Of a DNA stretch of 5,361 nucleotides, positions 1 to 5,340 are shown piece by piece. Origin of the DNA: Chloroflexota bacterium. Lineage in GTDB: Bacteria; Chloroflexota; Dehalococcoidia; Dehalococcoidales; UBA3254. The stretch covers positions 1-5,361 of the forward strand of contig JAGDMY010000121.1 of assembly GCA_017860765.1 (NCBI GenBank), read 5' to 3'. The position numbers and the translations under genes are program-made. Under the pieces are notes generated by a model. The model ran no database searches and was not told the DNA's origin. It worked only from the letters and a program-made list of their open reading frames with translations. Each line of letters begins with the position of its first letter. The first letter of the stretch is position 1.

Positions 1-63
1 CCGTGCTTTGATGGTTCCTAAACGCTTTCTTAAAACTTCCTCCTGATTTTTAAGATAACTCAT
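1..63 (-). CDS. Partial coiled-coil-like small protein (probable separated C-terminal part of a DUF5320 protein)
   Basis: This is an open frame of 21 codons that starts with ATG at 63 and leaves the window at position 1. It reads MSYLKNQEEVLRKRLGTIKA and one more Arg. The charged, leucine-spaced pattern predicts a helix or coiled coil. From memory of the family, DUF5320 proteins have a Gly-rich N-terminal 'DGTGP' part and end in just such a 'LKNQ...L...L..I..RI' helix. The frame is the same as that of the upstream 31-residue protein: stop TAA at 69-67, then GAG, then this ATG. It is therefore either an independent small gene coupled to its neighbour, with a weak AGGG ribosome site inside the end of that gene, or the tail of one gene broken by a stop codon. 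The rest is outside the window, so its length is unknown. Confidence 0.5.
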   Translation of the reverse strand, partial: MSYLKNQEEVLRKRLGTIKAR

Positions 64-66
64 CTC

Positions 67-162
67 TTACCCTGTGGTATTTAGTTGAATAATGCACTTG
101 CCGCTACCGAAACCGGTTATCGGTCCTTTTCCTTGTGGACCTGTACCATCCTTTTTAGGCAC
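67..162 (-). CDS. Small DUF5320-like 'DGTGP' protein, 31 residues
   Basis: The protein begins MPKKDGTGPQGKGPITGFGS and continues to residue 31. The repeated Gly-Pro/Gly-Thr pattern followed by GSGKC is the N-terminal signature I know from the DUF5320 family (MPxxDGTGPxGxGPxTGxGxGxC). The function of that family is not established. Its genes are often found beside DUF134 regulators and iron-molybdenum-cluster-binding (NifX/NafY-like) proteins. I chose the GTG start at 162 because a strong AAGGGGG site lies about 8 bases upstream and the family signature begins there. A longer frame in the same phase runs upstream to 423, but it overlaps the DUF134 gene and has no family resemblance there. Usual family members are much longer. 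Here the frame ends in TAA right before an in-frame helix-forming segment. A single Cys (C23) is the only obvious metal ligand. Confidence 0.72.
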   Translation of the reverse strand: MPKKDGTGPQGKGPITGFGSGKCIIQLNTTG

Positions 163-229
163 AATTATCACCCCCTTATGGTATATTTTTAATTGAAGCT
201 CACGGCCTAAATCCAATACCCCTCTATAA

Positions 230-658
230 TTAATCTCCTTGGCCAGCTTGCGGCAATCTGGCGCTATCCTCAATCTGACCGATTTTGGAATTTTCTTCAC
301 CGTCGCGACGGCATTTCGGCCATCCGGCCCCTCTGCCGCAACATCGACCCCCCTGCATGAACTGTGGATCAACTTCGAAGTTCCCCCCTTCAATCCGGAT
401 GGCCTTGCCATTAAGAAGTACATCCGATATCTTACGCCTGGCGGAGGCCAGTATTCTCTGAAAGGTGGGGCGAGAAATATTCATTTTCTCGGCTGCTTCC
501 TCCTGTTCTAATCCCTCCAGGTCCTTTAGTCTGATGGCTTCCGCCTCTTCGATAGAAAGGTTGACCTCTTCAAGTTCCCGCATCGGGATCCCAGCCGGTT
601 TAAAATAGGTTACATTCGGCAAATAAGCGATGCGCCGGCATTTAATCGGCCTCGACAT
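230..658 (-). CDS. DUF134 (UPF0251) family predicted DNA-binding protein
   Basis: This 142-residue protein opens MSRPIKCRRIAYLPNVTYFK and continues with PAGIPMRELEEVNLSIEEAEAIRLKDLEGL, the classic N-terminal block of DUF134. A sigma-70 region-4-like helix-turn-helix spans about residues 49-77 (GLEQEEAAEKMNISRPTFQR and onward), where the SRPTFQR segment should be the recognition helix. The tail carries Cys106, Cys107 and Cys116 in a Gly-rich stretch that could bind a metal or Fe-S cluster; that is inference. The length is normal for the family. The ATG at 658 is supported by AAGGAG 8 bases upstream. The DUF5320-like gene follows after 67 bases on the same strand, so the two are probably co-transcribed. 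A 22-bp palindrome just upstream, next to a promoter, suggests autoregulation. The regulated pathway is not proven for this family; links to Fe-S or Mo-Fe cofactor proteins come from gene neighbourhoods. Confidence 0.9.
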   Translation of the reverse strand: MSRPIKCRRIAYLPNVTYFKPAGIPMRELEEVNLSIEEAEAIRLKDLEGLEQEEAAEKMNISRPTFQRILASARRKISDVLLNGKAIRIEGGNFEVDPQFMQGGRCCGRGAGWPKCRRDGEENSKIGQIEDSARLPQAGQGD

Positions 659-672
659 ACTCCCAACTCCTT

Positions 673-694
673 ATTATGAGCGTATGCTCATAAT
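673..694. promoter_or_regulatory. Palindromic operator candidate upstream of the DUF134 gene
   Basis: ATTATGAGC and GCTCATAAT form perfect 9-bp inverted arms around the 4-base spacer GTAT. The site lies 15 bases before the DUF134 start codon and immediately downstream of the -10 box. A protein bound there would block transcription start or early elongation. The twofold symmetry fits a dimeric helix-turn-helix protein, and DUF134 itself is the obvious candidate. That the site is an operator is inference; the symmetry is directly visible. Confidence 0.68.
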
Positions 695-701
695 TAATGC
701 T

Positions 702-726
702 ATTATATTTAAAACGTCGTTGTCAA
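702..726 (-). promoter_or_regulatory. Possible sigma-70-type promoter for the DUF134-DUF5320 unit
   Basis: Reading leftward, a perfect TTGACA lies at 726-721 and a perfect TATAAT at 707-702. They are separated by only 13 bases, well below the usual 16-18. Either the TATAAT is used with a different upstream contact, or a weaker -10 such as TAGCAT, 18 bases from the TTGACA, is used. Either way transcription would start close to the palindrome at 673-694. The stretch from 659 to 818 otherwise shows no gene and no clear terminator. Confidence 0.45.
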
Positions 727-818
727 ATCGAGGTATAAAAGCTCTCGCCTATATCTGAGTGATAAGTTTACTCTGGGGACAAATCAGGTGCTTTGTTGAG
801 TTGGGTTACATATTTTAT

Positions 819-1982
819 TTACTCTAAATATTTAGAATAGCCTTCCCCTACCCAGGAGGTACTGAACCGGGATTCGCCCAGCCTGCGTAAAAATTTCAGA
901 TAGCTTAATCCTTCAGCGCAGGCGCTATATCTAATGGCGCCTGGCTCAAGACATGTCCGGCATCTTTCCTGTTTTTCCATTCCCTTCCGCCAGGCCTGAG
1001 CAAGCGGACCTCCCCATATCGTTTCCGGTTCTTGCTTTCTTAAATCTCCTATAGGCGTGGCTATCATCTCGCAGGGAAAGACTTTGCCGTCAAATTCGAT
1101 AAAAAGATAGTTATATCCCGCCGTACAGACCCAGGACTTTCTTCTGCTTTTCAAAAAGCGGCAGGTTTGCGCGTAGAAATAGCTCTTGTTTAGTTCGCTG
1201 CGACTGTAAAATTTGGAAATCTTGTGATAATCGCCCGGTCCTAATATTAATTTGTCCTGCCGGTCAAGATTTCTGAACCTCCCTGCTGTAAAGAAGACCG
1301 GGGAAATGATATGAAAGAGGCCTTTAGCTAAGGCGTAATCCAGGATGGAATCCAGATTATCGATGTTCTGGGGCAGAATGGTAGCCTTGATACCGGCCAG
1401 AAAATTAGGGTACTCTTTTTTCAGCTCCAGAAGTCCCTCGATGGTTTCCGTAACCAGCTTATAAGCGTCTTTCGTACCCCGGATTGTATCATGAATTTTG
1501 CCTATTCCATCGAAAGAGTTCACGCTGACCAGGTCAATATTGGTACGCTGCAGCCCCTCCAGGATATTCCGATAGTTGGCGACGGTTTTTGCTGGCAGGA
1601 GACCGTTCGAGGTGATAATAATGCTTCTCAATTTGGTTAAGTGGTTCGCTTTCAGTCCGGCAACACCGGTCGCCAGATCCACCAGGTCGTCCCTGAGATG
1701 GGGCTCACCGCCGGTTAAGTCCAGTTCGACCAGCTGAGAGCATACCGGGCTGGATAATATTTTAAGAATCTCCCGTCCGGACATTTCCAGGCTCTGAATA
1801 CTGGGGATCTCCCGGCTTCTTTTCCAGAGATTGCACATCAGGCAGTGAGAGTTACAGCGGTGAGTTAGGGCCAGGCTCATCACGCTTGGTTTTAAGGGTG
1901 TAGCTCTGAGTCTATGGCGCCGAAAATTAAGTGCGTTATCTTGAAGAATTTTTTCTGTCTTAATATAATCGTTCTGTTCCAA
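819..1982 (-). CDS. Radical SAM protein with SPASM/twitch-like C-terminal cluster domain
   Basis: This 387-residue protein has the radical SAM signature CxxxCxxC at Cys43, Cys47 and Cys50 (CNSHCLMC), the SAM-binding TGGEP at 90-94, a strand ending ITSNG at 123-127 and the FDG...IHDTIRG segment at 157-169. These together define a partial TIM-barrel radical SAM enzyme. After the barrel, Cys286-x12-Gly299-x4-Cys304 followed by Cys341xxCys344 and Cys355 resembles the SPASM/twitch region that holds an auxiliary Fe-S cluster. It has fewer cysteines than a full two-cluster SPASM domain. Such enzymes modify peptides or proteins, or make cofactors; the substrate here is unknown. The only available upstream start is TTG at 1982, with a weak ribosome site. 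The in-frame stop lies just above it and the next Met (35) is too close to the cluster motif, so the start is uncertain. The gene stands alone, divergent from the DUF169 gene. Confidence 0.9.
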   Translation of the reverse strand: MEQNDYIKTEKILQDNALNFRRHRLRATPLKPSVMSLALTHRCNSHCLMCNLWKRSREIPSIQSLEMSGREILKILSSPVCSQLVELDLTGGEPHLRDDLVDLATGVAGLKANHLTKLRSIIITSNGLLPAKTVANYRNILEGLQRTNIDLVSVNSFDGIGKIHDTIRGTKDAYKLVTETIEGLLELKKEYPNFLAGIKATILPQNIDNLDSILDYALAKGLFHIISPVFFTAGRFRNLDRQDKLILGPGDYHKISKFYSRSELNKSYFYAQTCRFLKSRRKSWVCTAGYNYLFIEFDGKVFPCEMIATPIGDLRKQEPETIWGGPLAQAWRKGMEKQERCRTCLEPGAIRYSACAEGLSYLKFLRRLGESRFSTSWVGEGYSKYLE

Positions 1983-2083
1983 TCTTCTAAGCCCAGATAT
2001 TTTTTATTTCCGCGTCATGGTTTTTACATCTAAAATCTAATGTAGCTTAATATTAAACTATATATCGATACAAATGATATAGC

Positions 2084-2132
2084 CCGGTTCCGCACCAATC
2101 CACATAATATTCCCGGACATAAGCGGAACCGG
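2084..2132. repeat. Inverted repeat with 10-bp arms in the divergent intergenic region
   Basis: CCGGTTCCGC at 2084-2093 and GCGGAACCGG at 2123-2132 are exact reverse complements separated by 29 bases. The GC-rich arms stand out from the AT-rich surroundings. No T-run follows on either strand, so a terminator is unlikely. The right arm lies inside the spacer of the proposed rightward promoter. Two operator half-sites, or a DNA or RNA hairpin controlling either divergent gene, are both possible. Confidence 0.6.
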
Positions 2133-2143
2133 TGTGTTATAAT
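2114..2143 (+). promoter_or_regulatory. Probable promoter for the DUF169-led operon
   Basis: A perfect -10 box TATAAT lies at 2138-2143. A CGGACA at 2114-2119, matching the consensus -35 in four of six bases, lies 18 bases upstream. Transcription would start near 2150 and give a leader of about 80 bases before the ATG at 2231. The right arm of the inverted repeat lies between the two boxes, so a protein bound there would affect this promoter. Confidence 0.5.
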
Positions 2144-2230
2144 CTCTTCAACTTACCCAATATTTTGGCAGGCAACCCGGGGACTGCTCGGTAGGAAATT
2201 TTTTAGAAACAATATTTGGGGGAGGTTAAA

Positions 2231-2989
2231 ATGAGACCGCTGCAAACCGATTTGTCAATTTATCGCAAGTTTAACTTTGAGAGGCCGCCGGTAGGCGTCA
2301 AATTCCTGTTCCACAAACCGGAAGGCATTGAGCCACTGGGCAAAACTCTGGGTCTCTGCGAAATGCTCAAAGAGGCACAATTGAGAGGAGAGCCTTTCTA
2401 CTTTACTAAAGAGAATGAGGATTGCTTCGGGAAAGCATTCCTGGGCATGATGGGGGAATCACCTGAACTTGGGGACGGCGGTCAGTTGGGAATCAAATTT
2501 GAAATCTTTCAGGAGGCACATGCTAACAGCCGGTCGCGCCGGTTCCAATATAATATGGAAAAGGGTATGGCTAACTATGTTGTTCTTGCCCCATTGGACA
2601 GGATAACCTTTGAGCCAGACCTCCTGATTCTTACCGCCCCTCCCAGCCAGGCAGAAATTGTGCTCAGGGCAATGACCTATTCTAGCGGCGAAATGTACGA
2701 GAGCAAGTCAACCTGTGTCGGGGGTTGTTCCTGGCTTTTCATTTATCCTTATCTCAGCGGCAAGGTGAATTACATTATTACCGGGCTGGCTTATGGCATG
2801 AAGGGAAGACAGGTATTTCCCGAAGGACTGCTCCTGATATCCATCCCTCATAACTGGATACCGACGATTACGCAAAACCTCAGGGAAATGAAATGGGTTC
2901 TGCCGGCATACACTCTGGGCAGGGAAAAATTCATACAGTACGAACATCAGGTACTGAACGAGCTGGCCAGGGAGTGTCAGAATCCTTGA
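2231..2989 (+). CDS. DUF169 family protein (COG2043)
   Basis: The 252-residue protein begins MRPLQTDLSIYRKFNFERPP followed by VGVKFLF, the typical opening of DUF169. Further family-like blocks are the GLCEMLKEA stretch around residues 41-49, DCFGKAFLGM near 64-73 and CVGGC at 162-166. The biochemical role of DUF169 is not established, although the family is common in anaerobic bacteria and archaea. Cys43, Cys65, Cys162 and Cys166 could form a metal or Fe-S site; this is inference. There is no signal peptide or clear membrane segment, so it is probably cytoplasmic. The ATG at 2231 is preferred over an upstream TTG because GGGGGAGG ends five bases before it and the TTG would lie within that site. 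It is the first gene of a same-strand group that continues with the HapK-like and acyl-CoA dehydrogenase genes. Confidence 0.87.
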   Translation: MRPLQTDLSIYRKFNFERPPVGVKFLFHKPEGIEPLGKTLGLCEMLKEAQLRGEPFYFTKENEDCFGKAFLGMMGESPELGDGGQLGIKFEIFQEAHANSRSRRFQYNMEKGMANYVVLAPLDRITFEPDLLILTAPPSQAEIVLRAMTYSSGEMYESKSTCVGGCSWLFIYPYLSGKVNYIITGLAYGMKGRQVFPEGLLLISIPHNWIPTITQNLREMKWVLPAYTLGREKFIQYEHQVLNELARECQNP

Positions 2990-3070
2990 TTTTAGGCCGG
3001 GGGAGTACCGGGGGTAGATTGAGTGACATTATAAACGGTCGTTAAAATCTTTTAAAAAGGGGTTAATGAA

Positions 3071-3379
3071 ATGCCAAAGAAAATCATTCTCTACAATCTA
3101 GCGGACAATGTCACCGAGAAGGAATTCAAGGAATACGTTACCAGGGAGAAAGGTCCACTGATCTCCAGCCTTCCCGGCGTCAAGAAATATGAGCTGGTCA
3201 AGGTAACAGGTGCCATGGGGGGGAAGATTCCCTATAAATACGTGGGCATCGTGCACGTGACCAGCCTGGAGGAGTACGACCAGAAAGCCACCAAAACGCA
3301 GAAATATCAGGACTTTTTGAAGAAATTCGGACCAATGGCCAAAGACCTGATAATGCTTTCCGGTGAAGAGATTTATTAA
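3071..3379 (+). CDS. HapK/REDY-like small protein, dimeric alpha/beta-barrel fold
   Basis: This is a 102-residue soluble protein. A starting strand (KKIILYNLAD) is followed by a helix EKEFKEYVTREKGPLISSLP, then GVKKYELVKVTG, then a strand ending YVGIVHVTSLEEYD and a second helix. This strand-helix-strand-strand-helix-strand order, with the 'R-E-x-x-P-x-x-x-S-L-P' centre, is that of REDY-like/HapK proteins in the dimeric ferredoxin-like alpha/beta-barrel superfamily, which also holds EthD and small monooxygenase-like proteins. HapK itself comes from a prodigiosin-type cluster; most relatives have no proven activity. A role in binding or modifying a small carbonyl or acyl compound is inference. 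The ATG is supported by AAAGGGG several bases upstream. It lies 81 bases after the DUF169 gene and 97 before the acyl-CoA dehydrogenase gene, without a visible terminator. Confidence 0.7.
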   Translation: MPKKIILYNLADNVTEKEFKEYVTREKGPLISSLPGVKKYELVKVTGAMGGKIPYKYVGIVHVTSLEEYDQKATKTQKYQDFLKKFGPMAKDLIMLSGEEIY

Positions 3380-3476
3380 AGCAAATATGCGCCTGGTAAA
3401 CTGAGTTCGACAAAGTGCAAATGAGCCTGTATCATTTTGTGCTCAATAGTTAAAGTCGCACGGGTGGGAGGGGCAT

Positions 3477-4691
3477 ATGAATCTGGAGCATCTGCTGACC
3501 GACGAGCATCGTCAGCTACGCAATACGATAAGAGAGTTTACTCATAAAGAGATTATACCCAGGACCAGGGAACTGGAGGCTGACTACAGCCTGGTCGAGG
3601 AAGTGCACCAAAAACTTGTCGATATGGGAATACAGGCCGCCGGCTACCCCAGGGAATATGGAGGGGGCGGCGGACTTTCCCCGTTGATGCAGGTGATTAT
3701 GGGTGAGGAACTTGCCAGGGGCGACGGCGGCATTGCCATGACTGCCAGCGTCAATGCGGGGGCGGTGCTCTCCGCAGCCATCCAGGCCAACAACAGGGCG
3801 GTTATGGACCGGTTTATTCCCCTGTTTACCCGGGGGAAACTGGCTCATGCCTGTTTAGCTATGACCGATGAGGCAGGCGGGGCAGACACCGAGAACCCTT
3901 TGCTGCAGGGTGCCGGCATTAAGACGATTGCCAGGCTGGAGGGTGACGAGTGGGTCATTAACGGCAATAAATCCTGGCCTACCCACGGCGGCATTGCCGA
4001 GGTCTACATTACCGTTTGTACCACAGACCCGAAAGCGGGAGATGAGGGTATCGCATTGATTTACGTCCCTCGTGACGCGCCAGGGCTCACCTTTGGCAGG
4101 CCGGAGAAAAAGATGGTGTATAAAACGGTAGTCAATGGCTCCGTGTACTACGATAATGTCCGGGTGCCCAGGGAATACCGAGCCGCGGGGCCAGGTGCTG
4201 ATGCCCGGATATTCTATGCGGCTATTGCCGCCGGAGCTCAGTTGCATTCTGCGATACAGGCCCTCGGCATTACCGAAAGGGCTTTCGATATAGTGCTCGA
4301 ATATACTGGCATCCGTAAGGGGGGATTTAAGCCGGTCAGGCAGCATAGCCTGGTGGCTGGCATCATTGCCGATATGGCCGTCGGCATCGATATGATGAGG
4401 GCCGGCGTATACAACCTGGCCATGATGTTCGAGAATGCCAATTTCTACGGGCCACCATTTTCCAAGCAGTTCATCTCCAAGGCAGCGGCGGTAAGGGTGT
4501 TCTGCAGCGATGCCGGCGTAGAACTAATCAACAAGGGAGCCGAGCTGCTCGGCTCCATGGCGATTTCAGAGGACTTCCCTTACGAGAAGTGCCTGCGTGA
4601 CATCAAGATATTGCAGCTCTGGCTCGGGGGTCAGCAGATTTGCCGCTACCGCGTGGCTAACGGTTATTACGATTTGAAAAACTGGGCTTAG
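3477..4691 (+). CDS. Divergent acyl-CoA dehydrogenase family flavoprotein lacking the usual catalytic Glu
   Basis: This 404-residue protein has the full three-domain acyl-CoA dehydrogenase layout. The N-terminal helical domain spans about 1-125. The middle beta domain runs from LAMTDEAGGADT (127-138, a variant of the AMTEPGAGSD motif) through INGNKSWPTHGG (161-172) to about 235. The C-terminal helical domain has AAGAQLHSAIQALG, Arg280 in the FAD-binding position, and KCLRDIKILQLWLGGQQICR (371-390). The last block aligns with the family's 'RDAKIYQIYEGTSQIQR'. The Tyr-Glu-Gly-Thr is Trp382-Leu383-Gly-Gly here, so the glutamate base is missing. The segment before AAG (251-253), where isovaleryl- and long-chain enzymes carry their Glu, has Phe-Tyr instead. 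The 'LGGxG' FAD-binding segment is altered to LGSMA. FAD binding is likely; ordinary dehydrogenation is doubtful. A strong GGGAGGGG precedes the ATG. The carbonic-anhydrase-like gene follows after 36 bases, so the two are probably co-translated from one message. Confidence 0.9.
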   Translation: MNLEHLLTDEHRQLRNTIREFTHKEIIPRTRELEADYSLVEEVHQKLVDMGIQAAGYPREYGGGGGLSPLMQVIMGEELARGDGGIAMTASVNAGAVLSAAIQANNRAVMDRFIPLFTRGKLAHACLAMTDEAGGADTENPLLQGAGIKTIARLEGDEWVINGNKSWPTHGGIAEVYITVCTTDPKAGDEGIALIYVPRDAPGLTFGRPEKKMVYKTVVNGSVYYDNVRVPREYRAAGPGADARIFYAAIAAGAQLHSAIQALGITERAFDIVLEYTGIRKGGFKPVRQHSLVAGIIADMAVGIDMMRAGVYNLAMMFENANFYGPPFSKQFISKAAAVRVFCSDAGVELINKGAELLGSMAISEDFPYEKCLRDIKILQLWLGGQQICRYRVANGYYDLKNWA

Positions 4692-4727
4692 ACACTCCCA
4701 GAATCTGAGAAAAGAGGAGATAAAACC

Positions 4728-5273
4728 TTGCTGTATAGTTTCAGAAATAGAGAACCCATAATCGGAAAAAACACCTACATCAGCGAGCAGGCCGTCTTGA
4801 TTGGAGATGTGAGGATAGGTGACGATTGCTATATCGGGCCGGGAGCAATATTAAGGGCTGATTATGGGGCTATTGAGGTTGGTGATGGCTCGGCTGTCGA
4901 GGATGGCGTAGTGGTGCATAGTCCTCCCGATATTACCTGTAAGATTGGTAAGAAGGTCACTATCGGGCATGGAGCTATCGTACATTCCAGCGCAATTGGA
5001 GACTCGGCTACCATAGGTATGGGTGCGATAATCAGCATCGAGGCTCAGGTAGGTGCCGAGACCACGGTCGCTGAGGGATCGGTGGTCAGGATGAAGCAAA
5101 TAGTCCCGCCATCGGTCATTGTGGGAGGGAATCCTGCCAAGGTGATAAGGCAGGTAACAAAGGGTGATAAGGAGTTTAACGACTACGGTAAAGCCGCCTA
5201 TATCGACCTGGCTCATGAATATCTCCGTGAGGGTTTGAAAAAGGTGGAAACGGGGAGTAACGCCAAATCTTGA
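4728..5273 (+). CDS. Gamma-class carbonic-anhydrase-like hexapeptide-repeat protein
   Basis: The 181-residue protein consists of left-handed beta-helix hexapeptide repeats (IGDVRIGDDCYIGPGA and onward, residues 25-130) followed by a C-terminal helix (about 148-172). The three zinc or iron ligands of gamma carbonic anhydrases are present as His64, His81 and His86. The RAD motif Arg43 and Asp45 is kept. Glu58 falls near where many members have Gln. The VGGNPAKVIR motif (132-141) is typical of the YrdA/PaaY/CaiE group. The acidic loop of the archaeal Cam enzyme is not seen, so CO2 hydration cannot be assumed; PaaY acts as a thioesterase. The start is TTG at 4728, supported by AAAGAGGAGA seven bases upstream. 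Gene order after an acyl-CoA dehydrogenase recalls caiE lying in the carnitine operon with caiA. The protein should be a cytoplasmic trimer. Confidence 0.88.
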   Translation: MLYSFRNREPIIGKNTYISEQAVLIGDVRIGDDCYIGPGAILRADYGAIEVGDGSAVEDGVVVHSPPDITCKIGKKVTIGHGAIVHSSAIGDSATIGMGAIISIEAQVGAETTVAEGSVVRMKQIVPPSVIVGGNPAKVIRQVTKGDKEFNDYGKAAYIDLAHEYLREGLKKVETGSNAKS

Positions 5274-5340
5274 TCGTTTGAGCAGATTATCAATTTATGA
5301 TAGAGCAGTTAAAAACACCCAATCTGAGAAGGTCGATTAA

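Noticed and set aside
163..423. Long upstream extension of the DUF5320-like frame to an ATG at 423
   Set aside because: It would overlap the well-supported DUF134 gene in another frame, has no family resemblance before residue Met/Val at 162, and a strong ribosome site marks the GTG at 162.
823..836. Perfect 14-bp palindrome TCTAAATATTTAGA at the end of the radical SAM gene
   Set aside because: It is AT-rich, lies inside the last codons and lacks a GC-rich stem or T-run. It is too weak for a terminator and could be chance.
2058..2120. A 20-residue minus-strand reading frame (MSGNIMWIGAEPGYIICIDI) upstream of the radical SAM gene, considered as a precursor peptide
   Set aside because: It has no ribosome-binding site before the ATG, it overlaps the inverted repeat and promoter region, and it shows no leader/core pattern known from modified peptides. 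It is most likely chance.
2997..3014. Two close copies of CCGGGGG between the DUF169 and HapK-like genes
   Set aside because: The repeat unit is only seven bases and low in complexity, with no symmetry. I see no reason to call it a regulatory site.
3410..3445. Possible small hairpin (AAATGA...TCATTT) before the acyl-CoA dehydrogenase gene, considered as a terminator
   Set aside because: The stem is only six AT-rich base pairs and no T-run follows. It would not stop transcription convincingly.
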